A stretch of 29,530 bases of DNA from CAZEAN01 sp964510225. GTDB taxonomy: Bacteria; Planctomycetota; Planctomycetia; Isosphaerales; Isosphaeraceae. Each line of letters begins with the position of its first letter. Position 1 is the first letter of the stretch. The DNA is taken from the NCBI GenBank assembly GCA_964510225.1, contig CAZEAN010000074.1, positions 1-29,530 on the forward strand. Direction: 5' to 3'. The translations under genes and the position numbers were made by a program. Below are positions 23,326 through 29,530 of this stretch, one piece after another. The notes under the pieces are model-generated. The model saw only the letters and a program-made list of their open reading frames with translations, ran no database searches and was not told the origin of the DNA.

Positions 23326-24051
23326 TTAATGGACCATCTTTGGGTTAGAATCAGGGTGCACCCGGATCACTGGGGGTGGCACGTGCATGGGATCACTTGT
23401 GTCGACAATGGCTGAATGGACGATTGGAGGGTGCCCGTTGATGACAGAGTTAAGAAATTCCATGATGTTGTGTTCCAGCATCGGGTCGTCAACATCGAAC
23501 ACCGCCGATGCGAGAATGATGTCGATTAACTTATTGCCCGTTATATCTTGAGCACTCTCTCCTGCACCATCCCCTCCACCAGGGAGGAAGCCACCAATAA
23601 TGGTCGAAAGAGCGCTATTGAGTTCGCTTGCGAGTACCTCAACGAGTTGGTCATCGATATCACTATTGTAACCTGTGATGCCACCTCGATCACTGAACGT
23701 TAGGCCCAGCTTGAGAGTACCTGCAGCGGGACGCTTGGGATCGACCAAAAAGATTTTGTCATCATAGATAATTTCGTGATCCACGGCGGTTACCATAGGT
23801 TTGCCGTGGTTGTTGATCAGCGGTTTTGACAACCCGGTATCTGCGTCAAGCCACGTTGTTCCCTTGATGACGATCTTGATTTGACTGGGGACCCGGAGTG
23901 TGGTGGGAATTCCCTTTGCCTTCTGCTTCATCCAAGTGAAACCGTCGACTGTTTCCAAACTTGTCGAATGCACTGACGTACAACCGACCAAGGACGCCAC
24001 AATGCACCCCATTCCAAGGTGCACCCCGATCCTTTTCAGAAAACCGTTCAT
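23326..24051 (-). CDS. Lipoprotein of unknown function
   Basis: A 241-residue lipoprotein from ATG 24051, chosen because GGAGG lies eight bases upstream; a start at 24066 would be inside that ribosome binding site. The signal peptide ends in lipobox SLVGC (Cys 24). The mature part has a stretch about ligand or protein binding size (PSQIKIVIKGTTWLDADTG, HEIIYDDKIFLVDPKRPAAG) followed by a Gly/Asp-rich loop and a Pro/His-rich end (HVPPPVIRVHPDSNP). I recognise no family. It precedes the SLBB-like lipoprotein in the same direction and is divergent from the serine protease gene, sharing a 330-base upstream region with it. Confidence 0.65.
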   Translation of the reverse strand: MNGFLKRIGVHLGMGCIVASLVGCTSVHSTSLETVDGFTWMKQKAKGIPTTLRVPSQIKIVIKGTTWLDADTGLSKPLINNHGKPMVTAVDHEIIYDDKIFLVDPKRPAAGTLKLGLTFSDRGGITGYNSDIDDQLVEVLASELNSALSTIIGGFLPGGGDGAGESAQDITGNKLIDIILASAVFDVDDPMLEHNIMEFLNSVINGHPPIVHSAIVDTSDPMHVPPPVIRVHPDSNPKMVH

Positions 24052-24285
24052 GCGCTGAGCCTCCATGCTCTTGGCAATAGTTTCGCAACGATCGGTACGT
24101 TTGCTGGGTTCCTGATCTCTGCAACCTTCCCCATTGTCGGCACTCTACCGGTAATCGCTCCAGTAGTTACATGTAGGGCCTCATAATTCGTTCACCCTAA
24201 ATAAGTCGACTCAATTCTGATTCTTCTGTGTTTACAGTGGTGGATGATGCGGATTGAGAGGAATGGCCTGCTTGGAGGGAAAGAG

Positions 24286-24313
24286 TTGACTGGGAGTGGT
24301 TAGGTGGCATAAT
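24286..24313 (+). promoter_or_regulatory. Sigma-70-type promoter for the serine protease gene
   Basis: TTGACT (24286-24291) and CATAAT (24308-24313) each match the consensus at five of six positions with a 16-bp spacer. Transcription would start about 55-60 bases ahead of the protease ATG. Confidence 0.55.
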
Positions 24314-24378
24314 TAGAATAGGTTCTATATGATGCGTATCACCCAGTTCGAATCAGGATCAATCAGGAGGTTCGTCAG

Positions 24379-25491
24379 ATGTCTACATCCAAATCTGTAA
24401 GAACTAAGAGAGACAGCCAGAAGGAAGAAATGATTGAAGAAGGGTCTCAGGGAGAGACGGAGGCGCAACTGCAGGCTGGGTATCTGGAAGCTGGTTCTAC
24501 GGGTGGGATCTCGACTGAAGAACATGGAGCAGATCATAACGAACCTGATCATCACCCTTGTTCTAACGAGGACTCCGATAGTCTTGTGGAGTTGGCCGAA
24601 AGAGAGAAGGACGATAGCTTTCTGCACGGAATCTACGAGATTGAACCCGAGAGTACAAGTTTCGACGATCGTTCAGAAGGATCATTGGCCGAACCCATCT
24701 TGGATTCATGGTATGCTGAATATGGTACTCCTGAACAGATTAAATCTACCATAAACAGCATCGATCGATCCTCTTCGATTGCGGAGAAAATCCGGGGTTA
24801 TGACAACAGAGTACAGATTGAACCGGACAGGGCGCGAAAATCTCCTTGGTGTGAAATCTGCTCGTTACGGATCGTCGCGGCCGATGGATCCGTTTGGAAA
24901 GGAACAGGTTGGATTGTTGGGAGACGAACAGTAATTACCGCAGGGCACAATATCTACATCCACAGACGCGGTGGTTGGGTGCGTTACGTGGACGTGATGC
25001 CAGGTAGAACTGGTCCGGATGCTGGGCCGTTCGGGAAGCACCGTGCCAAAATATTCAAAACCGTTAGGGGTTGGAGGTTGGGAAAGAGGCAGGGTGAGGA
25101 CTACGGGGCGATCCTTCTCGACGAGGGCGATTCCTTTCACCAGTCTCTGGGTGCCTTCGCAATCGCTAGCTATCCAGACTCCAGCTTAAAGGGCCTTCTT
25201 ACCAACGTGGCTGGCTACCCAGACGACAAGAGGCCGGGGACATTGTGGTATCACGGGCTCCCGTTGAAGAGAGTCACCTCGCAGTTCCTTTACTATGACA
25301 TTGACACCTATGGCGGACAGAGCGGTGCTCCTGTTTTCCTGCGTATCTCTGGAGATCCAGTACGACGAGTTGTTGGAATCCATTCTTATGGGCCTGCGGA
25401 CAAGAACGATCCAAGGGGGAATTGGGGAACAAGGATTACTCCAGGAGTTTTTTGGAACCTCAAGACATGGAAGGACGAGGGGAATGGCTGA
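24379..25491 (+). CDS. Trypsin-fold serine endopeptidase (V8/glutamyl endopeptidase-like)
   Basis: A 370-residue protein with a chymotrypsin-fold domain at about 155-365, closest in pattern to the S1B (V8/glutamyl endopeptidase) group. The triad is visible: H190 in GRRTVITAGHNIY, D241 in GEDYGAILL, S315 in TYGGQSGAPVF. The first 150 residues are acidic and low in complexity (many Glu, Asp, Ser, Gly), with no signal peptide or membrane segment, so it is either an intracellular enzyme or exported by a route not visible here. The acidic part may act as a propeptide. AGGAGG is ten bases before the ATG and a good promoter lies upstream. It is divergent from two lipoprotein genes. Confidence 0.85.
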   Translation: MSTSKSVRTKRDSQKEEMIEEGSQGETEAQLQAGYLEAGSTGGISTEEHGADHNEPDHHPCSNEDSDSLVELAEREKDDSFLHGIYEIEPESTSFDDRSEGSLAEPILDSWYAEYGTPEQIKSTINSIDRSSSIAEKIRGYDNRVQIEPDRARKSPWCEICSLRIVAADGSVWKGTGWIVGRRTVITAGHNIYIHRRGGWVRYVDVMPGRTGPDAGPFGKHRAKIFKTVRGWRLGKRQGEDYGAILLDEGDSFHQSLGAFAIASYPDSSLKGLLTNVAGYPDDKRPGTLWYHGLPLKRVTSQFLYYDIDTYGGQSGAPVFLRISGDPVRRVVGIHSYGPADKNDPRGNWGTRITPGVFWNLKTWKDEGNG

Positions 25492-25582
25492 GGAGGCTTG
25501 GAAGATTGTACGATCATCAATGCGACCCCAAGCAAATAGTGAAGAGACGTGAAAAGCTCCGAGACTGATCCATCGTGTCCCT

Positions 25583-25614
25583 TCGGGAACACTGTTCCTC
25601 GGGAACACTGTACC
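25583..25614 (+). repeat. Near-perfect 16-bp tandem repeat
   Basis: TCGGGAACACTGTTCC (25583-25598) is followed by TCGGGAACACTGTACC (25599-25614), one mismatch. It is intergenic, about 90 bases after the protease stop codon. Confidence 0.85.
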
Positions 25615-25671
25615 CAAGCAACATATGCTTTAAGATTCACATGATGGCATTGGCTTCGGGGTCACTATAGA

Positions 25672-26430
25672 TCAGGGTTGTTTGTCCAGGAAGCGAGCGC
25701 CGTAATCGTTGGTTGGGTTGCGATACATCGCGTGGGTGTGGTTGGTGAGGTCACCCTCGAGGCGCTGGGGAGAGTACTCGATGATCAACGTCGGGCCCTG
25801 AATCCGGAACGTTGCCGCACTGCCAGGTTTAGTCGGACCAAACCAAGCAAACCAGGTTTCTTCGAGATCATCTCGAAGGCCTTGTCTCCCTCATCGGTGA
25901 GCTGTCTGACTTGCTTGCCGTTGAGGATGTAGTCATCTGGCTGTCCTCCGGTGAGGCTCGGTGTGAGGGTGATCTGATCCCCCACAATCGTTGCGTTGAT
26001 TCCTAAGTGATGTCCCCCGAATTGCTACATCCAAGGGGTCCCTACGGACGTTTGGCCGAGAATTGAGATATGAGTATCCACTCTCACCGAACCTCGCCCG
26101 ACCGCGTCCTGATCGTTGACTCCCAAGGATCTCATCACCGGCCATGTTTTCCATCACTTGTTGGTAACCGAGGTCGCTCAGAGTGGCCTTGAGCAATTAC
26201 TGGACGGTAGCACGTTTCGTTTCGTTGAGATCGCCCCAGCCGAGCCCTCTGCGCTCGAAGATCTCTTCGGGCAGGTTGGACCAACCGAGCCTCTGCTCTT
26301 GGTCATCGAAGTCGAACAAGAGCTGATCCGGTTGCGATTCATCGAGTGTATTGAGGAACTTTTAAGCAGCCTCCGTGATGTTGGAAACGATGGCGGCAGG
26401 AGTTTTTCTCGGCTCTTGCCCGAACGTTGA
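25672..26430 (-). pseudogene. DUF3500 family gene, inactivated by several stops
   Basis: Read on the minus strand, the recoverable protein runs KFLNTLDESQPDQLLFDFDD, RLGWSNLPEEIFERRGLGWG, TKRATVQ-stop-LLKATLSDLGYQ, NMAGDEILGSQ, a glycine/arginine-rich segment, GTPWM-stop-QFGGHHLGINATIVG, DQITLTPSLTGGQPDDY, GKQVRQLTDEGDKAFEMISK and, after a frameshift near 25830, GPTLIIEYSPQRLEGDLTNH and YRNPTNDYGARFLDKQP, ending at TGA 25672. The order and the GHH/NHTH features fit DUF3500 proteins, uncharacterised secreted proteins common in planctomycetes. TAA occurs before KFLNTL, TAA after TVQ and TAG after GTPWM, plus at least two frameshifts. The N-terminal signal peptide is not recognisable. Confidence 0.75.
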
Positions 26431-26439
26431 TACCGATAA

Positions 26440-26461
26440 CCTGATCCTTCGAAGGATCAGG
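26440..26461. repeat. Perfect 22-bp palindrome
   Basis: CCTGATCCTTC followed immediately by its reverse complement GAAGGATCAGG. It lies just upstream of the DUF3500 pseudogene (minus strand), so it could be an old operator, or a terminator for a gene now lost. No U-run follows. Confidence 0.5.
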
Positions 26462-26709
26462 CCGGGGGCCTAAGTTGGATCAAGAGCCTGGAGTCGAACT
26501 TGATCGATCAAGCCTATATCTGCGAGTGAGTTTGAGCATTCTTACCCGAGTCTCTGGTTCGCAAGGGACGATTGTTGGCTCAGTAGAACCGGAGTTGCCT
26601 CATTTGAAGGATCCACGTAGATTTCAAAAGCCGGGGTCCAATTCCTGAAACTGGATTTCGGAGAGTGATGTTCATTTGTTCTCTCGAGATGGGTGAGGAG
26701 CACCCTGAG

Positions 26710-27237
26710 ATGGCGCATTATCGAGAGATTCCCGCATCTCATCCGTTACATCGGTTCTTCCGAGCCCTCACCGAGTCGACCTTCCTGAGTGAACTCGGGA
26801 TCGGCGATCCGGGCTTGGTAGGGTACGTCGCGACGCTCTTGGCCGAGTTTGTGCCCTCCGACTCGGTCTACCGGATCCGGGACGCCGATGGAAAGCGGCT
26901 GACTCAGATTACCGAAATGATCGCCGAGGCTGAGTCGACCTCGGACGAAAATCGAAGGCGCGATTGCCACCGTCACGTCGGTGATTTTACTTTGTTCTGG
27001 ACCGGCGTGTTCCCTGAATCGATTCCGAAACTTCAACACTGGGCTTCAGCCGACCACCTGGTCAATTACCAGGTACAAGGCAAGCGATCCTATTACCTGG
27101 CCAGCACTTACGAAGGGGATCAGGCGGAGGTTCTCCGCCGCTTGAGCGTCGAGTTCGAGCTCTGCGCCTTTGGCCTTTCTCGCGTCCGGCAAGAGTGGGA
27201 ACGGACCGAAGGCCACGATCTCATCGTCGGTCCCTGA
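26710..27237 (+). CDS. Hypothetical protein, probably conserved in planctomycetes
   Basis: A 175-residue soluble protein beginning MAHYREIPASHPLHRFFRAL. The start at 26710 was chosen because GAGGAG lies nine bases before it; the frame is open to 26665 with other ATG/GTG codons (26668, 26689) but no better binding site. The protein is mainly helical, with CHRHVGDFTLFWTGVFPESI and SYYLASTYEGDQAEVLRRLS as its most distinctive segments. No signal peptide, membrane helix or catalytic motif is visible and I do not recognise a family. Codon use is like that of the intact genes here. It precedes the LDH2-like gene by about 90 bases in the same direction and may be co-transcribed with it. Confidence 0.65.
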   Translation: MAHYREIPASHPLHRFFRALTESTFLSELGIGDPGLVGYVATLLAEFVPSDSVYRIRDADGKRLTQITEMIAEAESTSDENRRRDCHRHVGDFTLFWTGVFPESIPKLQHWASADHLVNYQVQGKRSYYLASTYEGDQAEVLRRLSVEFELCAFGLSRVRQEWERTEGHDLIVGP

Positions 27238-27326
27238 TCACGTTTGGGCGTCTTTGGATCTGATCCTCAGGAGGCGATCGCTAGGCTCGCTACCGGACAG
27301 ATGTTAGATTCTCGGAGGAGCAAGCG

Positions 27327-28229
27327 ATGGGTGAGCTTCGGCTCGGCCTATCCAATGACCAAGGGTTCCCCGACGATTCTGTAAGGAGTGGCACCGGCGT
27401 GGCTTCGTCTCGACGGTATCGGATCGATGATCTCCGAAGGCTGGCAACGGAACTGCTTGCTCATGCTGGACTAAAGCGCGAACGAGCGTCGTCGTACGCA
27501 CGATGGTTACTTTGGTATGACGAAGCGGAGTTAGTGCAGTTTGGCCTCTCTGGGCTCTCAGACTGGCTTGATCAGCTCCGGAAGCAGCAGTTTGACCCCG
27601 ACCAAGAGGGGAAGATCGGCCTTGAACAGGCGTCAACCGCCGTTATTGACTCAGCTAACGGTCTCCCCTTGTTGGTTGCCGCCCGTGCTGCGGAGGTCGC
27701 CGGCCAGAAAGCGCGCGATACTGGGACAGGGATTGTTCGAGTTCAGGGAATCAGCCCGCTGGTTGGATCTTTGAGCGTGGTTGCCTCAGAACTTGCCGTG
27801 GGCCCCTACATTGCGGCGATTTTTGGCCCAGGTCACCAGGCAACCGTGGCGCTGCCGTCACCAGAAGGACTACCGATCGTCTTTGATTCGTCGGTTGCGG
27901 CTTCTCCGACAAATCAGGGGGAGACTCAGGAGGCGATCGGTCCGTTGCTTGCCTCAATTGCTCCTTGGACAATCTTCCAAGAACCGACAGACCTCTTGGT
28001 GGCCGCGATCCGAGTCACCGGATTTGGTTCACTTGAATCGTTCCACTCTCAGGTTTCGAAAAACCTCGGAACTCGTCTCCGCGAACAAGGCTGGCTTGTC
28101 CCCTCCCGACTGAATCAGCATCGGGAGAAACTTCGGGTACAGGGGATAGAGCTCCCTGAATCGGTCGAATTGAGACTTAGGAATGAAGCCGAGGCAGCTC
28201 AACGACCGTTTCCAGCCCTAATTACTTAG
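27327..28229 (+). CDS. Malate/L-lactate dehydrogenase (LDH2/YlbC) fold protein, probably catalytically altered
   Basis: A 300-residue protein related to the LDH2 family of NAD(P)H-dependent 2-hydroxyacid dehydrogenases. The order of elements fits: an N-terminal helical segment (RIDDLRRLATELLAHAGLKR), AVIDSANGLPLLVAARAAEV like the family's 'VDG.NG.G...A.RAM', KARDTGTGIVRVQGISPLVG, and PYIAAIFGPGHQATVALPSP. The family's 'DSHGV' histidine is replaced by the segment VQFGLSGL, and the 'NSNHFG' catalytic histidine by GISPLVG. It is also about 40 residues shorter than typical members. So it probably does not perform the usual hydride transfer, and the assignment is to a fold, not an activity. GGAGGAG is six bases before ATG. 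The stop is seven bases from the convergent rpmG stop. Confidence 0.6.
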   Translation: MGELRLGLSNDQGFPDDSVRSGTGVASSRRYRIDDLRRLATELLAHAGLKRERASSYARWLLWYDEAELVQFGLSGLSDWLDQLRKQQFDPDQEGKIGLEQASTAVIDSANGLPLLVAARAAEVAGQKARDTGTGIVRVQGISPLVGSLSVVASELAVGPYIAAIFGPGHQATVALPSPEGLPIVFDSSVAASPTNQGETQEAIGPLLASIAPWTIFQEPTDLLVAAIRVTGFGSLESFHSQVSKNLGTRLREQGWLVPSRLNQHREKLRVQGIELPESVELRLRNEAEAAQRPFPALIT

Positions 28230-28236
28230 GAACTGC

Positions 28237-28416
28237 TCACTTCCGCTTAATTTTGTGGAGCGTGTGGCGTCGGAGTCGTGGGGAATACTTCTTGAGGCCA
28301 CCCTGGAGACCTTCCGGGATCCCACCTTTAACGTTGACCGAGACTCGGTAGTTCAGGTCATTCGTTTCGGTACATTGAAGCCAGACATGTTCACGGCCGG
28401 CTGCTTTTTTCGCCAT
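28237..28416 (-). CDS. rpmG: 50S ribosomal protein bL33
   Basis: A 59-residue gene: MAKKAAGREHVWLQCTETND, LNYRVSVNVKGGIPEGLQGG, LKKYSPRLRRHTLHKIKRK. The 'CTET.DLNY' segment and the C-terminal KKYSPRLRRHTLHK block identify bacterial L33, a small basic protein of the large ribosomal subunit near the E site. Only one cysteine is present (C15), so this is a zinc-independent (C-minus) form without the two CxxC pairs. GGA stands about ten bases before ATG. Typical neighbours (secE, nusG, rpmB or tRNA genes) are not next to it in this window. Intact and probably essential or paralogous to another copy elsewhere. Confidence 0.95.
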   Translation of the reverse strand: MAKKAAGREHVWLQCTETNDLNYRVSVNVKGGIPEGLQGGLKKYSPRLRRHTLHKIKRK

Positions 28417-28922
28417 CGGTTCAATCCTTTCGGCCGACCGGGCCGAGTTTCGTGCGCTGCTTTGATTCTGCTACTGCTGTCGTAGCCCCTAGGATCAATG
28501 ATCCAAAATAACAGTCTATCGGTAGAAAACCCAGCAGAGCAAGATCAGTATTGAGCATCGAGCGAACGCAAACGACCTCGTTCGCGTCTCTGTCAAGCTT
28601 GCGGTTACTCGGGGCTTTGGGCGACAACAGTATGATAATTCACCGTGGCTGGCCTAGATCTCGATGCTGCTTAGTAGTAGTAGTTCAGCTCCGCATATGT
28701 CGGGTGGGTCCGCGACCTGTCAGTGCTGCCTTGAGCAAGAACTACTCCGGCACGTTGATGAAGGTCAACAGCCTAGAATGCCACCCGGCCGCCGGGCGCT
28801 CCGTCCTGAACAGTTCGGCCTCCTCGGTGGCGGCGTCCCGCTGCGTCACCTCAGGACCGAACTGACAGGACCACGCTACGTGCCTGCCTGCTTGCGTGCG
28901 TGCACGCCCGCACTGCTCACGA
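28417..28922. other. Gap between rpmG and the FGE-fold gene; no gene identified
   Basis: It must contain the rpmG promoter, reading leftward. TTGACA occurs on the minus strand near 28590 but no matching -10 is at the right distance. On the minus strand at about 28742-28870 a frame downstream of the FGE-fold gene looks coding-like (FGPEVTQRDAATEEAELF, RTERPAAGWHSRLLTFINVP) but has no start, and I cannot assign it. Confidence 0.35.
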
Positions 28923-29530
28923 CTACTCCTGAACCTGGGCGCCACGAAAGCCGAGGCCGCCGTCGCGGCGCGATGGAGCGATGCGGGCGCGGAGCGCCGC
29001 CCGCACGTACCGCGCGTGGCCCCAAGAGCCGCCACGGATCACCCGATAGGCGGACGTGGCTGGACCAACTGGATCCATGCCTCCATCCAAGACATACGCG
29101 TACCAATCCAAACACCACTCACACACATTCCCGTGCATATCATAAAACCCCCAACGGTTGGGGGAATAACTGCCGACTGTGGTGGGACGCCGCAAATACG
29201 GACCCTTCGCAGCGCCGTTATACGGATAGTTTCCATTGATGTTTGCCTGGTTGCTACCCAAGGAATCGCCAAAGGCCGTCGCGGTCGTGGTCCCCGCACG
29301 ACACGCATATTCCCACTGTGCTTCCGTGGGCAACGTGTACTTCCACCCTGCAGGCAACCGACCCGCAGCACGCTCCTGTTCCGTCAACTTACGGAAAAAC
29401 TCCATCGCATCTTCCCAAGACACGCTTTCCACCGGAAACCGACTCGTATCAAGACCCAACACCTCGTCACTATCGTCTCCGCTGGAGGAAAAATCGCTCG
29501 GATTCTCACCCATCACCCGCTGATACTCTT
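28923..29530 (-). CDS. Formylglycine-generating enzyme (SUMF1/FGE) fold protein, 5' end outside window
   Basis: The C-terminal about 200 residues of an FGE-sulfatase-domain protein; the frame is open to the window edge, where EYQRVMGENPSDF is the family's early motif. Further marks are FPVESVSWEDAMEFFRKL, YTLPTEAQWEYACRAGT, NRWGFYDMHGNVCEWCLDWY and YRVIRGGSW. True FGEs oxidise a sulfatase cysteine; most bacterial proteins with this fold are not FGEs but ligand-binding or oxygenase relatives, and the catalytic cysteine pair of FGE is not identifiable here. The last 40 codons (ARYVRAALRARIAPSRRDGG to GAQVQE) are markedly GC-rich and poor in A compared with the rest of the gene. A membrane anchor or kinase domain, often fused N-terminally, would be outside the window. 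Confidence 0.85.
   Translation of the reverse strand, partial: EYQRVMGENPSDFSSSGDDSDEVLGLDTSRFPVESVSWEDAMEFFRKLTEQERAAGRLPAGWKYTLPTEAQWEYACRAGTTTATAFGDSLGSNQANINGNYPYNGAAKGPYLRRPTTVGSYSPNRWGFYDMHGNVCEWCLDWYAYVLDGGMDPVGPATSAYRVIRGGSWGHARYVRAALRARIAPSRRDGGLGFRGAQVQE

Noticed and set aside
28411..28440. GGTTCAATCC resembling a tRNA T-loop
   Set aside because: Neighbouring bases do not form the T-arm or acceptor stems; the segment is the ribosome-binding region of rpmG.
28664..29239. Plus-strand frame of 191 codons
   Set aside because: Antisense to the FGE-fold gene for most of its length, with low-complexity Arg/Thr/His content.
28923..29530. Calling a diversity-generating retroelement
   Set aside because: No template repeat, accessory gene or reverse transcriptase is present in the window; kept only as a low-confidence observation.
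1..29530. CRISPR array, rRNA, tRNA or replication origin
   Set aside because: No regularly spaced repeats and no recognisable structured RNA genes or DnaA-box clusters were seen by eye on either strand.

Overview
The window looks like a planctomycete chromosome segment. The lineage call rests on a PEP-CTERM protein, remnants of DUF3500-, DUF4058-like and NB-ARC/WD40-type genes that are common in that phylum, two ceramidase-like genes, a formylglycine-generating-enzyme-fold protein, an isolated rpmG and many short secreted proteins of unknown function. No rRNA, tRNA or CRISPR array was seen.

The central feature is a five-gene minus-strand cassette (about 4555-14666) in the order unbL - unbV - unbU - pksE - thioesterase. 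This is the conserved 'warhead' cassette of enediyne biosynthesis. The pksE gene encodes KS-AT-ACP-KR-DH with recognisable active-site residues. The 4'-phosphopantetheinyl transferase (PPT) domain that normally closes a PKSE follows in the same reading frame, behind a single TAG codon (5451-5453). The genes overlap by ATGA at two junctions and are close-packed, so they are probably one transcription unit. In known systems PKSE plus the hotdog thioesterase give a C15 polyene, and UnbL/V/U are conserved partners of unresolved function. No tailoring, glycosylation, export or self-resistance genes are recognisable in the window. A CarF/TMEM189-type membrane desaturase converges on the cassette, with an apparent integrase remnant between them.

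Left of the cassette (1-4550) are the end of an internally deleted ISKra4-type element, a secreted oligopeptidase B-like peptidase, a DUF4058-like remnant and the desaturase. Right of it (14667-21600) are a PEP-CTERM protein, a WD40 gene broken by a 16-bp tandem duplication, a two-gene operon of small proteins, an intact ceramidase-like gene and a second ceramidase-like gene cut off by another copy of the ISKra4-derived element (20454-21003). The two copies are inverted and bracket 330-20453, which includes the whole cassette. A dienelactone hydrolase remnant follows.

The last third (21600-29530) holds a secreted protein with an internal repeat, two lipoproteins, a V8/trypsin-like serine protease with a good promoter, a DUF3500 pseudogene with at least three in-frame stops, a conserved-looking hypothetical gene, an LDH2-fold protein that seems to lack catalytic residues, the 59-codon rpmG gene, and the 3' part of an FGE-fold gene running off the window edge. 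All assignments come from reading motifs by eye; no database search was possible.
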